From positions 1 to 64,000 of the forward strand of contig JAVSML010021685.1 of assembly GCA_038503035.1 (NCBI GenBank): a stretch of 64,000 nt of DNA, written 5' to 3'. A program made the translations under genes and the position numbers. The stretch comes from Crocodylus rhombifer (lineage: Eukaryota; Chordata; Crocodylia; Crocodylidae). Below the pieces are notes generated by a model. That model was not told the origin of the DNA. It did no database searches and saw nothing but the letters and a program-made list of their open reading frames with translations. This document shows positions 35,801 to 48,221 of the stretch, in pieces (the first letter of the stretch is position 1; every line of letters starts with the position of its first letter).

Positions 35801-38800
35801 GAGGAAGCTTCTGCAGTTGGTGTGTGCTCTTCCTGGATGGAATGAATAGTAAAGAAGCCAGAGGCTGGGCTGGTCTGCATGCAAGGCAGGCAGTCAATGA
35901 AGGTGTAAATTGAGGAGTCAGTGGGTGAAATAGGCTGGGTGGGGTGGGGAGAAGGGGATGAATGTAGCAGTTAAATAGTGAAGTACAAGACAGCCACACT
36001 CTAATCCTAGTGGCTAAGATGCTGCTTCTGTATTTCCATAACACCTCGCTCTCTTTGGAGCCCAGTCCCCTCTGTCCTCAAAATATTACTCACTGTGTTG
36101 CCAGTTACAGAGCCAATTTATGGGTTTTAAACTAAGTAACACAAAAATGAATCCATCAGTTCCTTATTGGGAATTGGTTGAGTATTTTCTGCTGAAAGAG
36201 ATTGTTGTCAGAAAAAGCCGATTTGCCAAAAAAATTATTTTGTGGAAAAGTATCAGTTTCGGTGAACTACTGGTAGAGTTCCTGCCCAGGTCTTGCAAGC
36301 TCTCCTTGAGGGCTGCTTAGTAGCCTGGTGTTCAGGGTCCATGGACCTGGGGCAGCCCAGCTGTGCACAATGCCTTGGGACCAGGGACCCCAGAATATCT
36401 AGGTCTTCCTGCCTTCTTGCTACACAGCCAAAACCCTAGCAAACAAAAGCTTCCATGGCTTCTGACTACAAGCTTCATGGCTGTGAGCTTGAGGGCTGTG
36501 GCTTGAGCAGGACTTCCAGGCCTGTTTACAGACTGAGTTTACAGACTTAGAGATGTGTGTGCTTTTGTAAGCAACACCTCACTTCATCAGATGCTATGAA
36601 AGGGCATGAAGAGAGCTGCAAGCTAAATGCTGTCATCAGATGCAGCAGAGCTCATATTGATGAAAATTATAAAACACAGATGAAACGAGGAAGGAATTAC
36701 AAATTTTATTCATCCAAACAACACAATGAGCATTATTAAGATCAAATATTGGCTATAATTGTCCAGCACCTAGCACGATTCTGATTCTTGACTGGGGCCA
36801 TAAAGTCACCATCTTACTAATAAAAACAGTAATCCCACAATCTGAGAAACTAATGTGGGAGGCCAGTTTTGTCTTGCAAGGTACAACAATCATCTTCCCA
36901 AAATTTGACCACTAAATTATGTGGAGTGTCTGATATTTCATTTCCCCAGAGATAATAAAGAATTGAGATTTCCCCCCCTAAATTAAATCTGTGCAATACA
37001 AGCAACTGGGCAACAATCTGTCAAACAGAGCACACAAAAAACACCTCTTGAGGGTTTTGAATGGCGTTTAGTAAATTAATACATTTACCTTTAATTTCTT
37101 GCTAGTTTATTGGAAAAAACAAAATGTGTGTAGTTTACTAACTACAGTGAACCAAATTCAACTCTGGTGGAGACAGATGCAGTATAGACTTAGTCCTATG
37201 AGATGCTAAGCATTCTGGTTTTAGTCCAGGAAAGTGCTTATGTACTTTGCTGGCCCAGAGCCGGAGAACTGTTTGTTGGAGGACTTAGACCACTGGGAGT
37301 TATGCCTGTCACCATGGGTGCATCTGGCTTATTATGCAACATGCTTTAAATTTATTTTTCTACCTTTGGAAGAACACTATTAAATTGGAAGCATTTAGCA
37401 CCCTTTATCTGTTTTTAATAATAATTTTAATAATTTCTGGCCCTGTATTACACAAAGAGCTCACATTTAACCCGGGTATAAAACAAAGGATGTGTCAGAG
37501 TCTAAACGAAATGTGTCATTTTCTTAAATTTTGGGAGAAAAAAGTTACAAAATAGTTTCTCTGTTTATATTTTAAGTTCTTTATTTCATCGCAATAACCA
37601 CCTCTCTCCAGAATTTATATGGTGTATTCAGGATGCACTGTGCTGGACAGAATGATCTTTTTGGATACACATAAGTATTGTAAACTACACTGTATATTCC
37701 TAACACTGTCCTTGTTTTCAGAAAGGTTGTTTGTATTCATTTGACCGCATGAAGACAGAACAAATATCTCTCTTCAGCTTTATAATTAACAGCAGCTCCA
37801 TAGAATCCTTGAAAACAGAAAGGCCTACTGAAGGTCAGGGCTCTGGGGCTTACTGTCTTTCAGCTGTTTTATCACTAATCAATAGCCATGAAAAATTTGA
37901 AAGTTTCCTTTTTCCTAATTTCCTTTTCTGTTAACAGTGGTTTGGACCTCAAAGAAGCTACAAGTAAGATTTTTCACAAAGTGACTGGTACTTTTGTTTA
38001 CCAAACATGATCTAATTTTTTGGTAGCTATTGGAGACCTTTCTCTTTGGGGCATCCAAATACCCTGAGCTAACTAATGGAATGACAAAAAGTGACATCAG
38101 CTACTGTGCCCTTAGTCTGATTTAAATAAAGGAAATATCCACATACACTCAGCTAGGCTTCTCAGTCAAAATAAGCAGTACTTTCTTTCTGAATGCTAAA
38201 AGAATGTGTTTTATTTCCTGGGGGACAGAATTGCAGGGGACAGTAATTGTGGGAGCTTCCCAAAACAGTCTATTTTTTTCCTTCGGCGCTTGCATTTTGC
38301 TATAATAATTAGCCCTATGGTTCATGCTGACTTAGGGCGCTTTTAATGCAGTCTTACAAGGGGATGTTATAAAAGACTGGTCTATGGAAGCAAAATTCTC
38401 TGAGGTAATGTTAAAACTATTTTGGTATCTCTCCTTGAGGTCAATATTGCATTTGCCAGTGCCTCGTCATTGCCAATATTTTCTTTTAAGTGTAAGCCAC
38501 CCATTCAGAAGTTCCTAGACCCTTAGACATTCAGCAGTTTATGGTTGATCCAATAGTCCATTCAGATAAAAAGACCAGTCTTGCTCCTGCAACTGATCAC
38601 CTTAAAAGTTTTATTGATCTTATAATAACCTATCTGAATGATAGGCTGCTTGAAAAGTTTACCCTAAAAGAACTGTGAACTGCTTTCTGCAGAATGCTGT
38701 AGTACAGAACATTTTGCAGCACAATCAATGGAATACTCCTGCTGTTCTGTAGCCTCAACCATTGAGGTCCGGGTTCTTCTTTGCTCTCTTTCATTCCCGC

Positions 38801-40139
38801 CTCCCTTCCTCCCTCCCCCCTCCGCCCCCCAAACAATACACATTGCCAATATATATGTATTAATTGCCAAAATAAAATTTGAAATAGATGGCCCAAGCAT
38901 TACCTGTACTTGGCCCTGTAGAAAAATGTCATAGCAACAAAGCACTGGTCCTCAACTTTCACTGACCCATGGGAAAGCATACTAACCAAGTAACCTCAGT
39001 TTTCACTGTTTTATTTCTTGTGCCCACAAGTCACGTCAGAGAATCCCCTGGCCAGTATACTGCACATGAGTCAGAGTCATGGTTTGCGGTCTGTGCTATG
39101 CAGCAAACCAAGAGGAGCTTATTTCTCTCTGCCATAAATACCAGTACAACCAGTGGCACTATCCCATATAGCTTAACGGCTAATAAACAAAAACTCCTTT
39201 AGCTGGTTCTCTAACTCAAATCCTTGTCTTGTGCATGGAGATTTCAACACATGTTTTTAAAAAATGCAAAATCCTGAATTAAGGGTAAAAAAATCAAGGT
39301 TTACTTCATCCTCTCTGGGATTTCAGCATCTCTTAGATCTACAATAATTAGTACAACCAATTTACAAATATATATATATATTGTCCATCTAGTGATTGTG
39401 GACAGTCTCACAAATGACTGCTTGTCTTCCAGTCACCAGTCCCTGAAATACTGTTGGGAGAAGTATCAGTGAACATACTCTAGAAGTATCTAACCTGTGA
39501 TAATATTCTGAACCCCCACAACTGGGACTGATTTGAGCCGAGGAAACAGGGAAACCTCTGTTAAGCTAAAATTTTATTCAGCATATGCTACATGCTCCCT
39601 CAGAAAAAGATTTTTCTAAAAAAAAATTGCAGTATTTTAAATGGAAAGTTTGTTTTCACAAACCATGTAGAAATAGCTATTTGTCAGTATCCAAACTTGT
39701 TCATTTTAGGAAACTATTTTGGAAGAAAAATCACTTTAGATTTTTTTCATTCTGTAAAAAGTTTTTAAAAAGTGGATCTGTGTCACATTTTGCAAAAGTT
39801 TGTGATTTTATTTTCTTTAACCTCCACTAGCCACTAAAGATTTCAGGAATCGATATAGGCCAATCTATTGCCCCAGCACGACTTTCTCATGGCTCTGTTC
39901 ATCTGGAGTTTTGCTCTGCAGCTGTTCAGAGGAAAGAAAGCAGCAAGTATAACTAACAAATTACACTAGCATATTAAAGCAACTCTGCCAGCCATTCACT
40001 CTTATCTGGGATCTGAATAAACATCACATCAGCAGTGAGTAATTGTGTGACTGAAGCAGAAATGCTTTTTGAAGTTTAATGTTCAACCAATCCTTAAGCC
40101 CCATGTACATGTGCATACTGTATGTCTCATGGGTAGAGA

Positions 40140-40380
40140 GAGGTAGTTAGCAGCATTAGTCTGAAGTCAAGCAGAAGGCAGGACTGGATAGCACCTTATC
40201 ACACATTTACCTGCTATAGTTGAAAATCATTTGAATGTTGTGATGCATAAAAGTTAGTACTATACAGCCTAGTCTAGATGCTAGCATCTGATGAAGTGGA
40301 CTGTAGTTTACAAAAGCTTATGCCTTTATGAATGAGTTAGTGTTTAAGGTGCCACCCCATCCTGTTTTCTGTGCCATCTC
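40140..40380 (+). repeat. Dispersed repeat with GATGAAGTGGACTGTAG motif
   Basis: GCATCTGATGAAGTGGACTG followed by TAGTTTACAAAAGCTTATGC and later GTTTAAGGTGCCACCCCATC is a motif series that recurs widely in sauropsid genomes as part of an old dispersed repeat. The exact family and ends are not determined. Confidence 0.5.
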
Positions 40381-41127
40381 ATTATAATTATAATGCAAAC
40401 GTTGTACATTTTATCTTGGGATATGGGCCTATCCCAAATAGTCATTCAGTGGAAACAGCAGCTGGGTTTTCATGTTTATTTTCTCTGTAATTCTCTGTGT
40501 GCTCAATTTATTTGTGGAAACTTTTGTTTTTAACTGCCAGGCCCACAAACACAACCTGGTATCTTAAAATCAGGGTACATTCTTCAATACCTGAAAAGCT
40601 TTGCTAAAAAAAATGGATTCTACTCTCAGCTATACCTCGGCAGCTCTCAAGCCACCTGGTAACTATAGGTGGATTCTGGTTTCACACTTACCTAACAATT
40701 TTATTTTATAATGAACTGGGCTAGAATCTGACTCACTTTTTACGTACTCACTTTTCAGGTTGGAGCAGAACGTCACATATTATTTCCTATTCTTTAGATT
40801 ATCACCACATTAGTCAGACCTCAGTCAGGTGCAAATGAGTTTCCAAAATGAGGAAATGAGCCTTGTTTACTTTTAGGTTAGTGACATAAGGGAGCAGAGG
40901 AAGACAGATGCCTTTGTATTAGACTGGTGGTTAGCATGTTAGCCTTAAGAAGGTAGGGCAGGATGACACCTTCAGCAGTTAGTCTCTAAGATGCAACCAT
41001 GACCTATCTTTTCCTTGTATAAGAATTAGTTTTAGATGATTAATTCTTTGTGAGGTCAGACTGTTACATGTTGAAACATTATAAGTGGGAACAGAATTTG
41101 ACTCATCATGCACACCTCATTATTAAT

Positions 41128-41309
41128 CAGGGGTGGGTAAAATGCAGCCCACGGGCTAGATGCGGCCCACCAGGCTAGTCTATCCGGCCTGTGGGGCCCC
41201 TAAAAAATTTAGAAAATTAATATTTATCTGCCCCGGCTGCCTGTCATGTGACCCTTGATAGCTTACCATCAGTAAGCAGCCCTCCGCCCGAAATAATTGC
41301 CCGCCCCTG
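41128..41309. mobile_element. Short hAT-like non-autonomous element (182 bp)
   Basis: The left end CAGGGGTGGGTAAAATGCAG and the reverse complement of the right end, CAGGGGCGGGCAATTA, form TIRs. Flanks TTATTAAT (41120-41127) and TTCTAAAT (41310-41317) match 6 of 8, compatible with an aged 8-bp duplication. The inside carries GCGGCCCACCAGGC-type sequence shared with the elements ending at 18349 and starting at 49497. Confidence 0.7.
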
Positions 41310-42835
41310 TTCTAAATAATAATACCGAAAAATAAAGTTTTCATAAACAAGCAGATGTACATTTTAATGACATGATTCTTTGTAGAAGCCACAAGGTGGC
41401 AGAAAAGCAAAGTAAATAGTATATCGAGGCACAGGTATGGTTACAAGAAATGCATGGAACCATATAAAATATGGATGAAAGTACTTTAATAATGGCCATT
41501 GTGCTTAACTGGGCCATAACCAAAACTAATACAAGTGTAGTGCAAACCATGGACATTGAAATACAAGCAAAATGCGCTTGAATTAAATTTGGCTTCTGTA
41601 CCTCGTTATACAGTTTGTCAGTCCCTTTATCAAAACACAGATACACAGTAGCAATGCAATCCCATAGTGCAGTTACACAGCTACTGTAGGTGGTTAATGA
41701 TGACTTTTGCTTTATAGTCTAAGCATTATTCAGAAAATTGTGATTCATCAAATTGGGATGAAGAAGATAGTGCAATTCAGCTTCATTTTGGATTGCATCA
41801 TTCACATAAACTGTGCCTTCAAAAACTTTATAGCTTGAACAGCTAAAAAATACTGATGATTGTTTACTTGCAGTTCATAGCAAAGAGATGCTATGAGCAG
41901 TGACCCTATGGACTGGTACAGGGCCTATCGTACTATGCTAGTGACTAAGGGAATGTCTACTATGTTCAAAAAGCTATATACCCTATTTGTAATTTCATAT
42001 TTTTCACAGAAACCACAAAAAAGTGGTTTCCGCAACCCCCCCAAAAAAGTACTCCCCATGATTTTGGTGCAGAATAAAATGATGGCTCCACAGAAGGAAC
42101 CAGCAGTTCTCAGGGCCACTGCAGCCCCAACCTCACATCCTGCTGGGGGAGATGAGGGGGGAAGCTGCTGGCAGGAAGGGGAGCAGCAAAGATAGTGGCT
42201 GCCCCCCTGCCCCTCACAAATAATTGGCTGAAGGGAGAGGGAACTGCTCAGCATGCAGCCAGTTGGCAGTGAGGGGTAGAACCGCACTATGGGCAGCTCT
42301 TCTGGCTAGCCGGTGACAAGGGACAGGGCCACCAGGAACAATCAGTGGGGGGCGCCGTGAAAACACTGCAAAAATGGCACCATGTGCCACACAGTTTTTC
42401 CCTCACCTCAGCAGGAATTTAAGTAGATCCCTAGCTGTAAGTGGCTAATTCATTCTAGTCAAAAAATAAAAAGAACATTTATCTCCTTGCTCCCCAACAA
42501 GAAAGTTGAACACCTCCAAACAACACATGCCCTCGTGTTTAAAAAATGATATGCTAAAAATGAAATATATAAAATATGATATAGTAAAGCTGAGATGTTC
42601 CTGGATTCATGAACAAGGGTTAGCATAAAGGTGTCCTAAAGCTACCTTCCTGCATTAGCTCGGTATGTGCCAGGTTTGGCCACAAGTGTCCAACACAATA
42701 GGACTTCACTTAAGTCAGCCTCCTGTCCAGTTCTTCATTTGCTACTCAAATACAGTCTGATTTCAAAGGGAACATATCTAGCACCAAAATGGATTTTTTT
42801 AACCTAATCTCACTGGGCACGTCCAGATGAGCACA

Positions 42836-42889
42836 CATGCGCCTCTTGCCCCATCTCAAACCCCTTTGAAATGGGGCAAGAGGCACATG
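42836..42889. repeat. Hairpin, 25-bp arms with 4-nt loop
   Basis: Arms 42836-42860 and 42865-42889 pair at 23 of 25 positions, with a perfect core GCCTCTTGCCCCAT / ATGGGGCAAGAGGC. It belongs to the subterminal region of the TIR element. Confidence 0.9.
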
Positions 42890-43639
42890 CGGGAACAAAG
42901 AAAAGTTCCCCATGCTGCAAACTTGCAGCGTGGGGAGAAAATTAGACCCCTGAATATCCAGGAGTCTAAAAAAAATGGAGATTAAAAAAGCAGGGCAGAC
43001 AACCAGAGGCTGAGTCCTCCATAGAGTGCTCTGCCTGCCAGAGCGTCTCTGTGGTTGGCCCCTTGCCCTGGTGCTGAACACACGGCCTGCCTGTGCAGGA
43101 CAGGCAGCTGCTTCAGCACCAGAGCTTCAGTGCTAGTAAGTAAGGGGTCGGGGGGGCTGGAGTTGGGGGGAGGGGACTATGGGGGGGGAACCCCCGCTGG
43201 CCTCCCGCAGGCTCCCAATTCCTGCCCTGCCCAGCCTCATCCCCCACCTGCCCCTCAAGCCCCCCCGATCCCTGCCCTGCCTGGCCCCAGCTTCCCCCCC
43301 GTCCCGAGGCCCCTGATCCCTGCCCCCACCCTCCAGCATCCTCATAGGAGGGGGAAAAAAACAACCCAGCACTTACTGGCAGTTGTAGCTGCCATCTGGG
43401 TCACTGGGGCCCTACCCGCACAGCGCAGGGAAGAGGAACAGCCCCAGCAGCCCAGCCTGGGCCCTCCTGGCCCCTGCTACCCTTTGCTGCCTGGGGGGGC
43501 TTTTCCAGAAGGCCCCGGAGGCTCCCCAACTCCTGCTTCTAGGGTAAGCAGAGGCTTTTTTTTCAGGGTTTTTTTCTTTTTCTTTTTTTTTTTTAAGTGA
43601 CAATGCCTGCAGTTGGGGGGGCAGCCATGAGGGCCTGGG

Positions 43640-43790
43640 GGTGCAAGTCGGGGATGGGATTGGGCAGGGCAGCCATTGAGAGTTGTCTGAGGGAGTGGGG
43701 GGTGGGGCTGGGTGGGACAGTCATTGAGGGGCTGCAGCAGCTGGCGGGGGATGGGGCCAGGTGGGGCAGCAATCAGAGGGCTGGGGTGGG
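43640..43790 (+). repeat. Degenerate G-rich tandem repeat
   Basis: Three units of roughly 45-55 bp share GGGxxGGGGC(T)GGGxGGGxCAG followed by CCATTGAG, TCATTGAG or CAATCAGAG. It explains the open frames on both strands here. Confidence 0.6.
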
Positions 43791-44891
43791 GCATATGGGC
43801 CTTGCAGAGGGGAGTGGCCCCTGTTGGGGGTCCTGTAACCCCTTTGCGGGGGCCGTAGCCCCTATGGGAGGGCAGCAAAATATATATTCATGAATTCATG
43901 AAATATGTATGTAGAGTTCAGTTTATTATGATGATAGAGACATTCCAAGGCTTCCACATTGCTTTGACACTGTAGATATATCAATAAAACATTGCCCAAC
44001 TGATCACTGGCTCTGTCTCACTCTCTCTCTCTTTATAGTGGTCTTTTGTTGTATTTGTGAAGGAACATGGTTTTTTGGGTATTTTACAGAGTGACTTTGG
44101 GATTTTTTTTTATCAGGGATTTTTCAGTTTTCCAGTAGGGAACACCAGAACTCTTGCTAGGGAGGCAGGACCCTGCCTGCTTAGAGCTGGCACCTTGGAC
44201 CCCACTGGCTTGAGCTGACCTCCTGGCCAAATGGGGTCAGGAGGACATGCTTTGACAGTTCAAAGCAGGCCACCACACCTGGAACATCTTCTGGGCACTA
44301 GCTGCCCAGATGGCTGGGCAGGGACACATGGCAGTAGTGCCGCACAGAGGCCAACTCTGTAGCCACAGCCCACTGGCAGCTGGTTCAGTGGGGCAGATGC
44401 CTCTACTGGCTGTGCAGTCCCCATCCAAGTCTGGCAGATTCGCAGCAGGTCACAGACAGGCAGCAGCCCCCACTGCCAGACTGCCGCAGTGGGTAAAGAG
44501 TACAGGGAACTCTCAGGGCTGTTTCAGCAGTTCAGCTGGCACAAGGGGTAGTGTCCCCAGATACCAATTGGCTGGGCCCCAGAAGCTCCTGAGAGTGAGT
44601 AGCCCTGAGCTACTTCGTAGGGCAGCTTTTTGTACTGATGGGGCCAGGACAAGGCAGCTTTTTATACTGCTGGGGACAGCACAGGTGTTGGCCCCGGGAT
44701 CTAGCTCCCCCTGGCTACAGATACAGGAGGAACCAGGCAGGGTTATTTTGCCCTAAATGGCACAATTTGCTCCACAACAAAGTGCATGTCCAAGCACATG
44801 TGCTGAGGCAAAAAGCCCCAGCTCAAATTTGCAACGCTTCTATTTGAGCTGCTGCAAGCGCACATGCTTGCATGTCTGGATGCACCCACTG

Positions 44892-47882
44892 AGTCCTTAC
44901 ATACCTGTGAAAAAGTAAATGAATGTAAATCAGACTGATACTCAAAATGTTATAGCTATTATATGCATCAGTTATTAATTCTTCCTGGAGTATCCTGCCT
45001 AGCAAATCTATTTTTAAATAACTTCTAGGTTTCTTTATAATTCACACAATTTACTAGTTAGGTACAAGGCCCTCTCCAGCAATGGATTTATTTTTTATTC
45101 CTCTTTTCTCTAGGTCAGGTTGCAACATTCACATAAAGGTATTTTACCTGTTGCCTGGACTCCATGCGGTTATATTTTTGCAGTTTCTGATTGGAGGATA
45201 ACCTTCATGATAAACACAATAGCTCACTCTTCAGTAGAGCTATTCAAATAATCCTGTCTTGGTGAACCAGGAAGTCCTCCACTTACCATACAACAAAGTT
45301 CTTTGTATATGGGATCTCCTTATATTTCCAAGAATGTGTTGAGGACAGGCCACAGACAGATGTTTTAGTGTTATTTACAGCTTTGTCTTGAATGTTTTTG
45401 CTTTGTTTTATTATCCTTACTGTATATCAATAGCCACCACCTCAACAGCTTTTTGTCTTCTTTTTGGGATGTTATTATTTCTAACACTGGTTGTCATAAA
45501 GATGAGTCATGGCCAATTATTTTTCCCCTATGCTAGTAATTAATCTTATAAAATGCCTCAAGAGGTGCTAACCCCAGAATGGTGCATTATCTGTATCTTG
45601 GCCATTGATCAAAGATACTCAAAGTTTGTGGTCAGCTAACAGGCAGAAGGATTCTACTCAATACAGGAAATGGATGGGAGCTCTCTGACTCATCATCTGG
45701 CTGAATGTCCTTTATTAATTTAAATATACTTTTCATATGCTCCAGTGAATACCCAGGAAAAACGTGAAATGGAAAGAAAACACTCCCATATTTCTACCTC
45801 AGATTCCATTGTTTCTTTTGACCCTGAAGAGCCAGTCCATGCTAAAGGAGGCAAAAGTAACTCATATGAGGGTTGTGGGTATGTCTGGAGGCATAACATG
45901 TATGTGTGTATACGTGTGCATTATGCCTCTACAACTGTCCAAACATTGTATAGTGTGTGCACACTTGGGTGTATAAAAGATTATGTATATGTCATGTATG
46001 TGACATATGTATTTTTATATACATGCACACTCTTTAAAATACTTATAAATGAAAGCTGCTATTTAAATAAGAGTGCTAGCATCTCCATAGTCTATAGATG
46101 GTGCATGTCTATGGTCCAATGCAATGTTTTTGTAGATGAGATGATAACTGTAGAGTATATTGTATGTCATATAATTCAAGCTTAAATTCCTTGTTTTTAT
46201 TGAGGATGAGGTTTTCCACTCATCATCTGAATAAAACTGGAAATTGTTAATAAATACATAATGAAGTTTAACATGACAATTTCATTTGGCCAATCTTTAT
46301 ATCCTTTAAGCTTTATTTGGGTGTTTCATCAAAAGGAAGTGACATCATCCAAGTAAAGGTTGTGACATAAAATTTGGATTTAAAAGAAACAAAATCTCCC
46401 CTTACAATAGCGTTAAGAAAACAAAAAATAAAAGAATTATGAGATCACAAATGGTGAGAATTCATGTACTCTCTAAATTACATGTTGGCTGGAAGGGAAG
46501 ATCCTGCATATACTGCTAGATACTATTGATCATGCAACTGAGAAGTCGTTTGGTATTAGATATAAAATAGGTGGTGTATTTACATTTTTTCTTTCTTTTT
46601 TTGTAAATATATATATTTACAAAAAATATGTCTCTAAAATATATCTAAAATATATCTAAAAATGTGATGTGCTGAATTATTCTCAGTACCAAATACCTCT
46701 CAGACTAACTATCATGGGATTTCCAAGTTTTTGTTTTCATGGCAGGATCTTAACAGGACAAAGCCAGATGAGATTATAAGCACCATTCCCTAAGCCCCCT
46801 GACTCCCTGCAAACTCCAGGACCCCAGGCCAGTCCTCAGCCCATGACTCCCTCTCCCTGCTGAACAAACTAGCCCGCTCCCACCCCTGGCTTTCACAGAG
46901 CCTCCCCACCTGGACCCTACCTGAAAGGCTGATCCTTATCGGTTGGCTCTGTTCCCAGCAGAATCCTATCAATACTTTATGGGTATAGGGGGGTAGGGTC
47001 TGGTACATCCAGGTCTCCACCTGTCTCCAATAGCTAAACAGCACTGACAAGCCACTACTGTGAACAGAGGTCCCCCGACCGTGGCAGCACCCCACCCCAG
47101 CCCACCAGCACCCTACACTCTAGTACCTGACCCCAACAAAACTCATCTGACCTGCACCAGAACTAGGTCTGCTGGGCTCGTGCCAGAGGGGTAAGGATCC
47201 ATCATGGACTCCTGGAAAGGGAAATTGGCAATCTTGAAAAGGCAACAGACACACTTCGGTCTCTTGTCTGAAAACCTGACAGCTGTGAGAGGCAGTTGTA
47301 GTGCCTTTGGGCCACCAGTCAGTCAGCTCTGACTTGTGCCCTCTGGTGCTGTTTTCTGTTACTAGGCACAAAGGGGAGCCTGCAAATCATGCTGGGATGC
47401 ATGTACTGGGGACCCCTGGCTGGGGGCATCAGCAGCACAAGCTGTCTGCCGAGCACCTGGTCAGACCCTGTAACACTTGTAAAGTGCTCTTCCGGTAGGG
47501 TTTCCAGCCACTCAAACTAAGCTGCTAAACTTCCACCAGTTTATTTGAATGCTTGCATGCTAATGAGTTGAAAATGATGTAATTTTGCTTTGACATGCAT
47601 TATATCTTAATCTATTTTAACAATACTGATGTAACATATATTGCTGCCTTTCACACTTGGCCCACAGACAGCCTTAGTATCATGAAACGATCTTACTCCC
47701 TGACGTAATTCCAGTGATTTCAGTTATGTAACAAGACATATTAATTTGGAGCAAGCTGCTGACTAATATAGTAGCTCTTTCTTTGGATAAGAAGGTATAG
47801 ATCATAATTGCAGTCAATTATTACTAGCTCTAGGGATATAGTGTATTAGTAGAAGAGAAAGAGAATGGCAAAGAAGCACAGA
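44892..47882. other. Intergenic, no gene recognised
   Basis: AT-rich DNA. The frame of 146 codons at 45745-46185 is partly made of GTATGT-type simple repeat (see rejected list). A perfect AT palindrome lies at 46597-46626. A GC-richer patch at 46780-47500 has no domain-like frames. Confidence 0.6.
46597..46626. repeat. Perfect 30-bp AT palindrome, then short tandem repeat
   Basis: TTTTTT-GTAAATATATATATTTAC-AAAAAA is self-complementary over 30 bp. It is followed at about 46634-46660 by repeats of TAAAATATATC. It could extrude as a cruciform or be an indel hotspot. Confidence 0.9.
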
Positions 47883-48221
47883 AGGTGCCTGTAGACGTGC
47901 AGGGACACTGCTCCAATGCACTATAATTACAGCACGTCAGAGCAGACTTGATTAATCAAGTTTACTCAAGCATGCTAATTGCAGAGCTCCAGCAGCCTTT
48001 GAATCTTGTGTATTCAGCTTCCCCGTGCTTCAAAATGGCAGCAGGGGTGCTTTAACTAAAGCTTGTTGAACAAGCTTTAGTTAAAGTGCCCCCAATGCCA
48101 TTTTGAACCGTGGGACTCTGAATACATGAGACACTGCAGGTGCTTTAATTAGAGCGGTTCTTGGAGCTGCTCTAATTAGAGCCCCTTCTCCCCCACCTCG
48201 GAGCATATGTAAAGACACCCC
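47883..48221. repeat. Foldback element with long central palindrome
   Basis: The outer ends AGGTGCCTGTAGACGTGC and the reverse complement of the right end, GGGGTGTCTTTACATATGC, are diverged TIRs. The centre is a perfect 37-bp inverted repeat (48050-48086, arms CTTTAACTAAAGCTTGTT, 1-nt loop). Imperfect pairing continues outwards over TTCAAAATGGCA (48029-48107) to GTGTATTCAG / CTGAATACAT (48008-48127). The element can fold almost end to end as a hairpin. Confidence 0.8.

Larger units (their letters stand above)
34645..42810. other. Intergenic region without a recognised gene
   Basis: No conserved coding exon was recognised. It starts with a C/T-rich, CTGCT-repetitive stretch (34690-34830) next to the CpG island. 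Dispersed repeat fragments occur at 35080-35135, 35650-35800, 40140-40380 and 41128-41309. The rest is AT-rich with random short frames. Confidence 0.6.
42811..44891. mobile_element. 2.1-kb TIR element with serial hairpins and GC-rich core
   Basis: The left end CACTGGGCACGTCCAGATGA and the reverse complement of the right end, CAGTGGGTGCATCCAGACAT, match as TIRs, both followed by CATG-rich subterminal sequence. The left subterminal part is a chain of hairpins (42836-42889, 42906-42933, 42945-42968). The core has long G/C runs (43140-43340), a T-rich tract (43556-43594), a degenerate tandem GGGGCAG...CATTGAG repeat (43640-43790) and a (CT)n run near 44025. The frames of up to 181 codons are low-complexity Pro/Gly-rich artefacts. 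No transposase was seen, and the middle may contain separate insertions. Confidence 0.6.

Noticed and set aside
43055..43878. 181- and 133-codon Pro/Gly-rich frames
   Set aside because: Products of G/C runs and tandem repeats inside a TIR element, present on both strands.
45745..46185. 146-codon plus-strand frame, at first sight an exon (its first 40 residues are hydrophilic)
   Set aside because: The second half is translated GTATGT/TACATG simple repeat, the splice sites around the first part are weak, and no family was recognised. Kept as unlikely.
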